Source of the DNA: Campylobacter_A concisus_Y
Lineage (GTDB): Bacteria > Campylobacterota > Campylobacteria > Campylobacterales > Campylobacteraceae
Reading direction: 5' to 3'
DNA length: 64,000 bases
Assembly (NCBI RefSeq): GCF_902460415.1
Contig: NZ_CABPTY010000002.1
Location: forward strand, 473,134 to 537,133
This document shows, one piece after another, positions 43,907-52,247 of the stretch. Each line of letters starts with the position of its first letter. Within the stretch, counting starts at the first letter, position 1. A program made the translations under genes and the position numbers. The notes below the pieces were generated by a model. It searched no databases. It was not told the origin of the DNA and saw only the letters and a list, made by a program, of their open reading frames with translations.

Positions 43907-45160
43907 ATGATGCTAAGGCAAAAGCAAACTTTAGCGCCAAAGATCAAACTAAACCAAACACTGCGAAGCTGGCTTCCTATCCTTCAAAGCGGGCTTGATG
44001 AGCTAAAAGAGACGCTTGAGCCTTTTATAAAAGAAAACCCTTTTGCTACGATCGAACATAAAAATTTAGAAAAAAGCGAAAAAAAGCGAAATTTTTTCGA
44101 GCAGGTTAGTAGAAATTCTGTTAGTGAGAGCATCGAGGCTTTAAGCATCTATAAAGAAAGCCTCTATGAAAAGCTTTTTAGCCAGATCAATCCACCACTT
44201 TTCCCCACGCAAAAATCCCAAGATATCGCATATAAGATCATCGAGTGTTTAGATGATGAGGGCTATTTTTCTTATGATGATGAAATTTTTGCTGATTTTT
44301 GCGAGAGCGAAGTGGAGCGGGTTAGGGCGAGATTTGCCTACCTTGAGCCATGTGGCGTTGGTGCAAAAGATGTGAAAGAGAGCTTTTTGTTTCAGCTAAG
44401 CGAAGCAGAGTCAAGTGATGAGATCATGGAGTGCGCGAAAAAGATCATCTTAAATTTTGAAAATATAGAAAAGTTTAGAAAGCTTAAATTTTACGAAGAT
44501 GCGCTAAAGATCATAAAAAAATTTAAAAATCCACCAGCTATTGAGTATCTAGAAGAGACTAGTCAAAAGGTGCCTGACATTTTCGTGCTAAGCACAAGTA
44601 GTGGCATTAGCGTGCAGATAAATGACGATTACTATCCTGAAATTTCGATCGACACCGAAGGATTAGACGAAAAAGAGGCCTTTGTTAGCTCACGAATCAA
44701 AGAGGCTAGCGAGCTCATAGACGCCCTTGAAATGAGAAAATCAACGCTTTATAAAATAGGGCTCATGATAGTTGAGTATCAGTACGACTATTTTTTGGGC
44801 GGCGATATAAAGCCTATGAAGCTAAAAGACCTAGCTGACGAGCTTGGGCGCAACCCATCAACCATCTCAAGAGCCATCGCAAACAAATATCTAAGCTGCT
44901 CAAGAGGCACGGTCGCACTTAAAAATTTCTTTTCAACTGGTTTTGACGAGGAGACCTCAAACGCTGCGATAAAAGAATTTTTACTAGAGCTCATTAAAGG
45001 CGAAGATCACAAAAAGCCACTTTCTGATCTAAAAATCCAAGAGCTTATACAAGCTAAATTTAACATCCAAATCGTTCGCCGAACTATCACAAAATACCGC
45101 AAAATTCTAAACATCGGCAGCTCAAGCCAGCGAAAAAGAGTCTATCAGATAAACGGCTAG
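43907..45160 (+). CDS. rpoN: RNA polymerase sigma-54 factor
   Basis: 417 aa. Region I (MLRQKQTLAPKIKLNQTLRS) is glutamine-poor but positionally typical. The central core-binding region follows, with the HTH in LADELGRNPSTISRAIANKY (about 304-323) and the RpoN box RRTITKYRKILNI (about 393-405). In Campylobacter it transcribes the middle flagellar genes (hook, basal body) with FlgSR. Tandem ATG codons at 43907 and 43910 are both possible. It ends one base from the convergent small gene. Confidence 0.95.
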   Translation: MMLRQKQTLAPKIKLNQTLRSWLPILQSGLDELKETLEPFIKENPFATIEHKNLEKSEKKRNFFEQVSRNSVSESIEALSIYKESLYEKLFSQINPPLFPTQKSQDIAYKIIECLDDEGYFSYDDEIFADFCESEVERVRARFAYLEPCGVGAKDVKESFLFQLSEAESSDEIMECAKKIILNFENIEKFRKLKFYEDALKIIKKFKNPPAIEYLEETSQKVPDIFVLSTSSGISVQINDDYYPEISIDTEGLDEKEAFVSSRIKEASELIDALEMRKSTLYKIGLMIVEYQYDYFLGGDIKPMKLKDLADELGRNPSTISRAIANKYLSCSRGTVALKNFFSTGFDEETSNAAIKEFLLELIKGEDHKKPLSDLKIQELIQAKFNIQIVRRTITKYRKILNIGSSSQRKRVYQING

Positions 45161-45436
45161 CTACCACTCATTTACAGCAAAAAGTATGGCCTTACGCATC
45201 TGCGTAAAAAGCTCGTTGCTAAGCTCTTCGTACTCTTTGCCACGTTTTTTATATTGTACCATGCCCGATGCATCGTCGTTCCAAGAGCCCATACCACCAA
45301 AGACATCAGCCAAGCTTGCTATAGTTAAATTTTTCTTTGGCATAAGCGGCGCATCAAATATCTTAATGACTGATTTTGCGGTAGAGTTTAAAAAGCCAAG
45401 CAACAACAATGGCACATATGCTAAACATTTCACCAT
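45161..45436 (-). CDS. Small secreted protein of unknown function
   Basis: 91 aa with a hydrophobic N-terminus (MVKCLAYVPLLLLGFLNSTA) that looks like a signal peptide, followed by an acidic/aromatic mature part (VFGGMGSWNDDASGMVQYKK). I do not recognise the family. AGAGAG lies upstream of the start, though a closer out-of-frame ATG also exists. It is convergent with rpoN; their stop codons are adjacent. It is preceded by the J-domain gene on the same strand. Confidence 0.6.
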   Translation of the reverse strand: MVKCLAYVPLLLLGFLNSTAKSVIKIFDAPLMPKKNLTIASLADVFGGMGSWNDDASGMVQYKKRGKEYEELSNELFTQMRKAILFAVNEW

Positions 45437-45478
45437 TCATTTTTGCTCTCTTTAATAGCTCTCGTGGTAAGCCGTGCT

Positions 45479-46309
45479 CTAGCCAACCATCACAAAATTT
45501 TCTTGATTTTTAAAGTATGGTTTTAGACTCTCATAAGCAGATTGAATATTTTTAAATTTCTTTGCGTATTCTTCTTGTATGATAGGATTTTTGTTGGCGT
45601 GCCTATCTGGGTGATAGATATTTACGAGTGAAAGATAACTTTGTCTAATAGTTTCAAAGTCATCATCTTTTTTGCAACCCAAAATCCCAAAATTTTCCTC
45701 AAGTAAATTTGCAAGCACAGAAAATCTACTTACAAATTTAGATGAACTTTTTATTTTTATGCCTTGTTTAAAGGCTTTGTAGTCTTTTTCATCATAGATA
45801 AAATTTACGCTAAATTTTGGATAGCTTCTTTTGTAGAGCAGTTTGTTTAATGTGTTTATGTCGTTGTCGTTTGAGATGGTGATGTTTAAAAAATCATCAT
45901 TTTTGCTAAAAGTAACATTGCTTTTTACTAGACTCTCGCTGATGTAGCTAGCAAAATCTCTGCAAAGTACATCTTTTAGTTCAAATTTGACTTCATTTTT
46001 TACAAAATTTACGTTTAGGCTAATGACTGGAGTTAGGGTATTTTTTTGAACAAAGCCAAGTTTTATGGTTTTATAGTTTGCAAAACGAATATCGAGCTTA
46101 TCATCGCTTTGCTTTTCATAAAGTTTTTTTATAAATTTTAAAAAGCACTTGCGTTGTGGGATTTCGCTCTCTTCATAAAACGAAATAACCTTATTTTTAT
46201 TAGATAAAATTTTTGTAAAATTTCTGCTTATCATATCTCTAAGCTCACGAAACAAAGTGTCATTATCAGTTAAAATACTTAGAGATTCTAATGTTTGCGT
46301 AACTTTCAT
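45479..46309 (-). CDS. C-terminal J-domain protein (DnaJ-like co-chaperone)
   Basis: 276 aa. The last 65 residues are a J domain with the diagnostic HPDRHANKNP (about 237-246) and a following helix (EYAKKFKNIQSAYESL). The preceding 200 residues are unassigned, Lys/Asn/Phe-rich, with beta-rich patterns. The layout, with the J domain at the C-terminus, is that of TerB/DjlA-like or specialised co-chaperones rather than DnaJ. It presumably stimulates DnaK. No membrane segment is visible. Confidence 0.8.
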   Translation of the reverse strand: MKVTQTLESLSILTDNDTLFRELRDMISRNFTKILSNKNKVISFYEESEIPQRKCFLKFIKKLYEKQSDDKLDIRFANYKTIKLGFVQKNTLTPVISLNVNFVKNEVKFELKDVLCRDFASYISESLVKSNVTFSKNDDFLNITISNDNDINTLNKLLYKRSYPKFSVNFIYDEKDYKAFKQGIKIKSSSKFVSRFSVLANLLEENFGILGCKKDDDFETIRQSYLSLVNIYHPDRHANKNPIIQEEYAKKFKNIQSAYESLKPYFKNQENFVMVG

Positions 46310-46359
46310 TGCCTACTCCACATAAAATATTACATGTTTTAGCAATAAGCATTCCAAAT

Positions 46360-46545
46360 TTATATTTTTCTTATATCTTGGCCTTTAATGTACTCTGCAA
46401 ATTCATTTTTTAGTTTATTCTCTTTATACAAGATCGCCTCTTCTTTTGTATGAGAAACGGCTTCTTTTTGAGTTTTTTTGATCTCACCTTGCTCTTTAGT
46501 AAGTTCTTTTTTTATCTCTTTTAAACTATCGAAAAAATCATTCAT
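46360..46545 (-). CDS. Short charged protein of unknown function
   Basis: 61 aa, very Lys/Glu-rich and helical (LKEIKKELTKEQGEIKKTQK), with no membrane segment or known motif. A strong ribosome-binding site (AAGGAGTAAAAATG) supports translation. Stand-alone between the J-domain gene and tRNA-Arg. Confidence 0.6.
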   Translation of the reverse strand: MNDFFDSLKEIKKELTKEQGEIKKTQKEAVSHTKEEAILYKENKLKNEFAEYIKGQDIRKI

Positions 46546-46656
46546 TTTTACTCCTTTTTGTTTTTATCGGATTTTACTAAAACAGTTATAAAATTAAAAT
46601 GAATACAATTTTTCTTTAAGGAAAGTTTGGCTAATATCTCAACTTAACTTTCTTGT

Positions 46657-46733
46657 GCGCTCGTAGCTCAGCTGGATAGAGCATTTGATTGCGGTTCAAA
46701 AGGTCAGAGATTCGAATTCTCTCGGGCGCACCA
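46657..46733 (+). tRNA. tRNA-Arg (anticodon GCG)
   Basis: A complete cloverleaf: acceptor GCGCTCG with CGGGCGC (one G-U), D arm GCTCAGCTGGATAGAGC, anticodon stem TTTGA/TCAAA with loop TTGCGGT and anticodon GCG at 46691-46693, T arm AGAGATTCGAATTCTCT, and CCA encoded at 46731-46733. The G at position 34 is unusual; most bacteria encode ACG here. Confidence 0.95.
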
Positions 46734-46804
46734 TCTTTTTGATTCTTAATGACAAACTTCATAATTTTTATAGTAAAATAAGCAAAAAAATTAAAAGAGA
46801 AAAA

Positions 46805-47539
46805 ATGGATTTTCAAAATATTCAAAAACAAATTTTGGTACTAAAAGAAAGTTTGACAGCATTAGAACAAAATAGTGAGCACGAGATCGGCTTGGCAGTT
46901 GGGGTTGTTGAGTTTAATAAAAATGCTGATGAACTTAAAAAAAAGCTTGCAAATTTAAAAGGTGAAAGCGATTTCTTTAAAAGTGTCTTCAATACAGAGG
47001 ACTATTATGAAAACATTAGTACTTATTTGGAGCAGATAAAGAGAAGCTTAAATTATAAAATTGAAAAAAATGGTGTGAGCTTTAAGGCAAATGAAAATTT
47101 GCAAGAAAGCTATGTTGCCATTTTAAATATAATAGAAATTTTGGTAGCAGAGTATCAAATACAAAACAAAAATAAAGCAAAAAATCTCTTTTCTAGGACA
47201 ACAGACACTACTCAAATAAAATCAATACTTGCGGAGCTAAATACTCTACAAGAGCGCATACATAATGTTTTGCATATTCATTCTAGGATAGTTTCAAATG
47301 TTATTTTGCAAAATTTTAAGATAATTTATACGTTCTTTTATAATTGTATTAAGGCTGCGAAGCAACGCAAAGATGAACTTTTACTGGTAGAGATCGCGGG
47401 TATAACTGATAAGATAATAACTATGATAAAACCGGTCTTTAGTGCAAAAATTTTAAATACAAATGAGCTTATTTATCACTACTTAATTTTTGAGCTAAAA
47501 GAACTAAAAGCTTGTGCGATAGGCGAGGAGCTAGTTTAA
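46805..47539 (+). CDS. Unknown helical protein
   Basis: 244 aa from the ATG at 46805 with AGAGAAAAA before it; the open frame upstream runs into tRNA-Arg and is not coding. It is predominantly helical with an N-terminal coiled coil (FNKNADELKKKLANLKGESD) and later heptad-like stretches (TLQERIHNVLHIHSRIVSNV). No signal peptide or catalytic motif is visible. Two His-rich spots (LHIHSR, YHYLIF) may be coincidental. Its 3' end overlaps the convergent murG stop by nine bases. I do not recognise the family. Confidence 0.65.
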   Translation: MDFQNIQKQILVLKESLTALEQNSEHEIGLAVGVVEFNKNADELKKKLANLKGESDFFKSVFNTEDYYENISTYLEQIKRSLNYKIEKNGVSFKANENLQESYVAILNIIEILVAEYQIQNKNKAKNLFSRTTDTTQIKSILAELNTLQERIHNVLHIHSRIVSNVILQNFKIIYTFFYNCIKAAKQRKDELLLVEIAGITDKIITMIKPVFSAKILNTNELIYHYLIFELKELKACAIGEELV

Positions 47540-48553
47540 AATTTTATCAATTATCTCTTTTGCTCCATTTGGCAAAAGGATCTCTTTTAGAGCTTTACTG
47601 CTTTTGTTTAGATCAAAATTTTCTATCATTCTTATAACTTCGTCTTTGTCTAAAATTTCTCCATTTTGCAAGCAAATTTCAGCAATGCCCTTATCTTTTA
47701 AAAATTTAGCGTTATAAAACTGGTGATTACCAGCGGCATAAGGAAATGGCACAAAGATAGATGGCAAAGCATTTGCGCAAAGCTCCCAAAGAGAGCTAGC
47801 TCCTGCTCTTGATATGGCAAGGTCGGCCTTGCTCATCTTATTTTCTATCTCTTTACTAAATTCAAAAATTTCTAAATTCGTTTCATTAAAGCCAAGTTCA
47901 TCATATCTTTTTTTAAGTTCATCAAAGCCGTTTTTACCACATTGATGAATTATATTTATGCCTTTTTCTTTAAGATATGGAGCTAAATTTATAGCTAGTT
48001 CATTTATCGCTTTTGCGCCTTGCGAGCCGCCCAAAAACAAAATAGTCTTTAGCTCCTCTCTCATTCTTGCACTATCGAAAAATTTCTTTGCCACAGGGTA
48101 AGGGTAGGGCGAAGCTTCATCATAAGAGCTAAAAAAGTCTTTCGCATAAGGCTTTAAAATTTTATTTAATTTACCCATTACAGCATTTTGTTCGTGGATA
48201 AAAAGTGGCACTTTTGAGATGATTGCCGCAATGGCCGCTGGAGCTGCTGAATAGCCACCAACGCTAATGACTGCCTTAACGTCATTTTGCTTAAAAATTT
48301 TTCTACATTTTAAGGCAAGATTTACGATATTTGTTAGTGATTTTAGCTTAGCAAAGCCTCTTTTATTTACTACGCCACTACTTGGTAAGAAAAATTTTTG
48401 TAAAAAATTCTCGTCATTTTCAAACCAAAATTTATCTTGACCACTAGTTGAGCCAATAAAAATGGGCTTAATATCTCGTCTATTTAGCTCCTCGCAAAAG
48501 CTTCTTGCGATCGCTAAATGTCCACCAGTGCCTCCACCGCAAATAACAATCAT
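47531..48553 (-). CDS. murG: UDP-GlcNAc:lipid I transferase MurG
   Basis: Makes lipid II on the cytoplasmic membrane face. 340 aa. The glycosyltransferase-28 start ICGGGTGGHLAIARSF (about 4-19) and the acceptor loop SVGGYSAAPAAIAA are present. The donor-site region is LFLGGSQGAKAINEL, then ISRAGASSLWELCANALPSI and VPFPYAAGNHQ, all diagnostic. It overlaps ftsW by four bases and overlaps the convergent unknown gene by nine bases. Confidence 0.95.
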   Translation of the reverse strand: MIVICGGGTGGHLAIARSFCEELNRRDIKPIFIGSTSGQDKFWFENDENFLQKFFLPSSGVVNKRGFAKLKSLTNIVNLALKCRKIFKQNDVKAVISVGGYSAAPAAIAAIISKVPLFIHEQNAVMGKLNKILKPYAKDFFSSYDEASPYPYPVAKKFFDSARMREELKTILFLGGSQGAKAINELAINLAPYLKEKGINIIHQCGKNGFDELKKRYDELGFNETNLEIFEFSKEIENKMSKADLAISRAGASSLWELCANALPSIFVPFPYAAGNHQFYNAKFLKDKGIAEICLQNGEILDKDEVIRMIENFDLNKSSKALKEILLPNGAKEIIDKILN

Positions 48554-49710
48554 AATTTTGCCCTTTTACTAACCATCAAAACCATACCGATACCAATACA
48601 AATCGCAAGCACAGAGCTACCGCCGTAACTAAGAAATGGCACAGCAATACCCTTGATAGGCGTGATCGATGTGATGCCATAGCTATTCATTAAAAATGAA
48701 AACGATAAGATAAGTCCTACACCAAGCGTAAATAAATGATAGACCTTATTTTCGCTTCTAGCTGAAATTCTAAAAATTCTATAAAGTAGCGTTATAAATA
48801 TAGCTACGATACACAAAATACCAAATACACCGACCTCTTCAGCGATACCAGCTAGTACAAAGTCAGTATGAACCTCACTTAAAAAGCCAAGTTTAAAGAT
48901 ACCAGCGCCAAGCCCTTCGCCGAAAAATTCGCCATGCTTTATAGCGTTTAACGAGTGAGAAATTTGATATGGCTCTGGCGCATCAGCCACTCTTAATACA
49001 TCTGCAACGCTATCAGGCAAGAAAGAAAGCACCATATTTTGTATCGTGCCCCACCATGACTTTATACGTAAAATTCTATGCTCAGAGCTGATTATCGCTA
49101 CTGTCATAACAAAAGCAGCTCCTAAGATACCGATGCTAAAAAGTCTCGCACTTGCTCCTGCAAAAAGTGCCATCGTCACAAATGTAAGCGCCAGTACGAC
49201 CACTTGACCAAGGTCATTTTGCATAACAGCGATAAGAAAGATAGCAACACCAAAAAGAATAATATAAGGCATAAGTATCTTAACCTCATCTAGCAAGGTC
49301 CTTTTGCCTTCACTAAATTTTCTAGTAAAACTCCAAGCCAAGAAGTAGACAAAACCGATTTTAAAAAACTCAACTGGAGCTAGTGAAAAACCAGGTAGCC
49401 TGATCCAACGCCTAGCACCACCAGCATCAGTCACCATAGAAGCTGGCAATGCATGCATTAGCCCCATGGCGATACCGCAAGATATAAGAAGGCCAAACCC
49501 TATCCAAACAAGCGTTTTTTCAGGATTAAGCCTAGAGAGCCACCACATAATGAAAATTCCGATACAACCAACAATAAACTGGCGGATGAAAAAGTGAAAT
49601 TCGTCATAATTAAAAAATAAAACCGTAAAAACTGGCAAAGATAGTGAAAAAATAATGCTTATAGCGATCAAAGTCGAACAAAGATAGAAAATGATCTTAT
49701 CAACTGCCAA
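48550..49710 (-). CDS. ftsW: Peptidoglycan glycosyltransferase FtsW
   Basis: 386 aa, SEDS family membrane protein with about ten membrane helices. Polymerises lipid II at the division septum. FtsW/RodA features include GGARRWIRLPGFSLAPVEFF (about 92-111), the periplasmic region ISHSLNAIKHGEFFGEGLG with the conserved asparagine/glycine run, and the C-terminal AVPFLSYGGSSVLA. Linkage to murG supports FtsW rather than RodA. It is divergent from murI; TATAAT-like bases are present upstream. Confidence 0.92.
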   Translation of the reverse strand: MAVDKIIFYLCSTLIAISIIFSLSLPVFTVLFFNYDEFHFFIRQFIVGCIGIFIMWWLSRLNPEKTLVWIGFGLLISCGIAMGLMHALPASMVTDAGGARRWIRLPGFSLAPVEFFKIGFVYFLAWSFTRKFSEGKRTLLDEVKILMPYIILFGVAIFLIAVMQNDLGQVVVLALTFVTMALFAGASARLFSIGILGAAFVMTVAIISSEHRILRIKSWWGTIQNMVLSFLPDSVADVLRVADAPEPYQISHSLNAIKHGEFFGEGLGAGIFKLGFLSEVHTDFVLAGIAEEVGVFGILCIVAIFITLLYRIFRISARSENKVYHLFTLGVGLILSFSFLMNSYGITSITPIKGIAVPFLSYGGSSVLAICIGIGMVLMVSKRAKL

Positions 49711-49765
49711 AATTTAACTCCAAGTTTAAAAAGTGCCAAAGTATAATAAAAAACGGCTTACAAAG

Positions 49766-49786
49766 ATATTATTTGCTATAATTGCA
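49766..49786 (+). promoter_or_regulatory. Vegetative promoter for murI
   Basis: TATAAT at 49777-49782 within TTTGCTATAATTGC, followed by the ribosome-binding AAGGAAGGG just before the ATG at 49803. Expected transcription start is near 49790, giving a short leader. Confidence 0.72.
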
Positions 49787-49802
49787 GGCTTTAAGGAAGG
49801 GC

Positions 49803-50591
49803 ATGAAAATAGGTATATTTGACTCAGGACTTGGCGGACTTAGCGTCTTAAACGAAGCTTTAAGCAAGCTTAGCGAGCATGAATTTTTATATTACGCAGA
49901 CGTTAAAAATGTTCCATACGGACAAAAGAGTAGGGATGAGATCTTAAAATTTAGCTTTGATGCGGTGAAATTTCTCATAGAAAATGGTGCAAACGCCGTT
50001 GTAGTGGCTTGCAACACGGCAACAAGCGTAGCGATAAAAGAGCTTAGAGCAAATTTAAATGTACCTATAATCGGCATGGAGCCAGCCGTAAAAAAGGCTC
50101 ATGACTTAAGCTGTGATGACATCCTAAAAACGCTTGTCATAGCCACTCCAGTCACCGTAAATGGTGCAAAACTAAAAGAGCTGATCACAAATTTACACGC
50201 AAAAGATAAAACTGAGCTACTTGCTCTACCACGCCTTGTAAATTTTGCTGAAAATGGGGAATTTGATACCAAAAACGTAAAATCATATCTAAAAGAAGAG
50301 TTAGCTAAATTTGATCTAAGCAAATTTGGCTTTTTGGTGCTTGGCTGCACGCACTTTAACTATTTTAAAGATAGCCTAAGAGAAATTTTGCCGTCAAATA
50401 TAAGCATAATTGATGGCAATGAAGGGACAATAAATCGCCTTATAAGTGAGATTGGACTAAAAATTTCTACTTTAGATCAAGCCCCAAAAGTTAGATTTTT
50501 CTATTCTGGTGATGAAGTATTCAGTAAATTTGAGCTAGATAAAATTTCAAGAAATTTAGCTAGATTAGAGAAGATGAGGGCGATTTGCTAG
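49803..50591 (+). CDS. murI: Glutamate racemase
   Basis: Supplies D-glutamate for peptidoglycan. 262 aa from the ATG at 49803, which directly follows AAGGAAGGG; an in-frame TTG seven codons earlier lies upstream of the ribosome-binding site. The catalytic acids/cysteines are visible: GIFDSGLGGLSVL (Asp 7), VVACNTATSVAIKEL (Cys near 70) and LVLGCTHFNYF (Cys near 181). Divergent from ftsW and murG, all in peptidoglycan synthesis. Confidence 0.95.
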   Translation: MKIGIFDSGLGGLSVLNEALSKLSEHEFLYYADVKNVPYGQKSRDEILKFSFDAVKFLIENGANAVVVACNTATSVAIKELRANLNVPIIGMEPAVKKAHDLSCDDILKTLVIATPVTVNGAKLKELITNLHAKDKTELLALPRLVNFAENGEFDTKNVKSYLKEELAKFDLSKFGFLVLGCTHFNYFKDSLREILPSNISIIDGNEGTINRLISEIGLKISTLDQAPKVRFFYSGDEVFSKFELDKISRNLARLEKMRAIC

Positions 50592-50663
50592 GTTAAATCT
50601 AACTAAATACCACAAATAAAAATTTTATAAAATACACTAAATTTTACATATTTTTATATGTAT

Positions 50664-51254
50664 TTAGGCTTTTCTTTGCCTTATTATATAAACCACACTT
50701 ATTACTGCAACAACAGCCAAAAGAGCGATCGTGATTATTAAAAGTGTTTGTTTGCTAGGATTTGAACCTAGAAAATAGCCAACTCCAAGCAAAACAGCAC
50801 ACCAAATCCCAGCTCCAAGTGTGGTAAATAGACAAAATCTAAATATATTCATCTTAGCAAGTCCAGCTGGTAGGCTGATGTATTGGCGAATGCCAGGAAT
50901 CAGACGTGAGTTAAATGTAGAAATTTCGCCGTGTTTATTGAAAAATGCTTCAAATTTATCCATTTTTTCGTGAGTGATTCCCACAAATTTGCCGTATTTT
51001 AAAACGATCTCGCGACCAAAAAAGTAGCAAAGATAATAGTTAAAAATAGCGCCAAGCAGGCTTCCAAGCGTGCCTATAAGAAAGGCCAAAATTAAACTCA
51101 TTTCACCTTTATGCGCCAAATAGCCAGCCGGTATCATTGCGACCTCGCTTGGAAATGGAAAAAACGAGCTTTCTAAAAACATCATCACAAATATGCCAGC
51201 ATAACCCCAGCTACTTACGCTCGCAACTATAAAATCAATAACATCATGCAGCAT
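50664..51254 (-). CDS. DedA family membrane protein
   Basis: 196 aa. Four or five hydrophobic segments and the DedA/VTT motifs: FLESSFFPFPSEVAMIPAGY (about 27-46), TLGSLLGAIFNYYLCYFFGR (about 62-81) and FNSRLIPGIRQYISLPAGLA (about 114-133). DedA proteins recycle undecaprenyl phosphate or other lipid carriers and keep membrane homeostasis. It stands alone, separated from metQ by 138 bases. Confidence 0.88.
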   Translation of the reverse strand: MLHDVIDFIVASVSSWGYAGIFVMMFLESSFFPFPSEVAMIPAGYLAHKGEMSLILAFLIGTLGSLLGAIFNYYLCYFFGREIVLKYGKFVGITHEKMDKFEAFFNKHGEISTFNSRLIPGIRQYISLPAGLAKMNIFRFCLFTTLGAGIWCAVLLGVGYFLGSNPSKQTLLIITIALLAVVAVISVVYIIRQRKA

Positions 51255-51371
51255 TTAAATTCCTGAAAAATTTTAAAGTGAGCCATTTTAGCAAAGCATA
51301 GCTTAAGCTTTTTGACAAAAATAAAGAGAGTTTATAGCTTATTAAAACAAGATGAAAGTAGAAACAAAATA

Positions 51372-51387
51372 GGGCGAAAGCTCGCCA
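51372..51387 (-). terminator. Terminator hairpin after metQ
   Basis: GGCGA at 51373-51377 and TCGCC at 51382-51386 pair around a four-base loop. On the minus strand the stem is followed by TATTTTGTTTCT, a T-rich tail. It lies just after the stop of the last metQ gene. Confidence 0.5.
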
Positions 51388-51392
51388 CATTT

Positions 51393-52172
51393 TTAAAATG
51401 CAGGTATAACTTCGCCTTTATAGTGAGTGATGATGAAATTTTTAGTATCAGGGCTAAGCACCGCATCAATCAAAGCTTTGATCTTAGGGTTATTTTCGTT
51501 GCCAGCCTTTGTGACGATGATGTTAGCATAAGGGCTGTTTGCGTCTTCAAGCAAAAGCGCGTCTTTTGCCACGCTCATGCCAAGATCAAGGACGAAATTT
51601 GTACTAATGGCAGCAATATCGACATCATCAAGCGTTCTTGGTATCTGAGCACCCTCAAGCTCTACAAATTGTAAATTTTTAGAATTTTTAGTTATATCAT
51701 TTATGGTTGCAACTTTTACGTTTTTATCGATCTCAATAAGACCAGCCTTTTCTAAAATTCTAAGCGCTCTATTGCCATTTGATGGATCATAAGCGATCGC
51801 CACTTTTGCGCCATCTTTTAGATCTTTTATATTTTTTATCTTTTTAGAGTAAAAGCCAAGTGGCTCGACATGAACATTTGCAACGCTTACAAGATGCAAG
51901 CCTCTAGCCTTGTTTTGCTCCTCAAGATATGGTAAATGCTGAAAGAAATTTGCGTCCAAACTGCCATCTTCTGTGGCGACATTTGGGATAGAGTAGTCTG
52001 AAATTTCAGAGATAACAAGGTCGTAGCCTTTATCTTTTAGCTTTGGCTTTACAAATTCTAAAATTTCAGCGTGTGGTACTGGCGAAACGCCAACAACTAT
52101 GGTATGGTCCTTGTCGGCTGCGTGAAGGCTTAGAGCAACTAAAGATGCGGTTAAAAGTTTGATAAATTTCAT
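51393..52172 (-). CDS. metQ: Methionine-binding protein MetQ, second copy
   Basis: 259 aa from the ATG at 52172 (MKFIKLLTASLVALSLHA); the upstream in-frame extension lies in the spacer. Family features: VVGVSPVPHAEILEFVKP, DANFFQHLPYLEEQNKARG and SKKIKNIKDLKDGAKVAIAY. NLPA/MetQ receptors feed the MetNI importer. The signal lacks a lipobox cysteine: the cleavage region reads LHAADKD. The mature protein is therefore likely soluble in the periplasm. Clearly a paralogue of the gene at 52248; the two may have different ligand preference. Confidence 0.88.
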   Translation of the reverse strand: MKFIKLLTASLVALSLHAADKDHTIVVGVSPVPHAEILEFVKPKLKDKGYDLVISEISDYSIPNVATEDGSLDANFFQHLPYLEEQNKARGLHLVSVANVHVEPLGFYSKKIKNIKDLKDGAKVAIAYDPSNGNRALRILEKAGLIEIDKNVKVATINDITKNSKNLQFVELEGAQIPRTLDDVDIAAISTNFVLDLGMSVAKDALLLEDANSPYANIIVTKAGNENNPKIKALIDAVLSPDTKNFIITHYKGEVIPAF

Positions 52173-52196
52173 TGTTTTTCCTTTTTTATTTGGTTT

Positions 52197-52233
52197 AAGC
52201 GACGCTAAAAAGGTAAAAGCTTCCACGTCGCTT
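52197..52233 (-). repeat. Hairpin between the two metQ genes
   Basis: AAGCGACG at 52197-52204 and CGTCGCTT at 52226-52233 form an eight-base perfect stem with a 21-base loop. It lies between the stop of the first metQ and the start of the second. It could adjust relative expression by partial termination or RNA stabilisation. No strong T run follows. Confidence 0.5.
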
Positions 52234-52247
52234 ATTTAAAATTTTAA

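Noticed and set aside
46631..46831. 66-codon minus-strand frame across tRNA-Arg
   Set aside because: It reads the complement of a tRNA; such spurious frames are common around tRNA genes.
51312..51674. 120-codon frame on the plus strand
   Set aside because: It lies mostly antisense to the second metQ gene, with no ribosome-binding site and no recognisable protein pattern.
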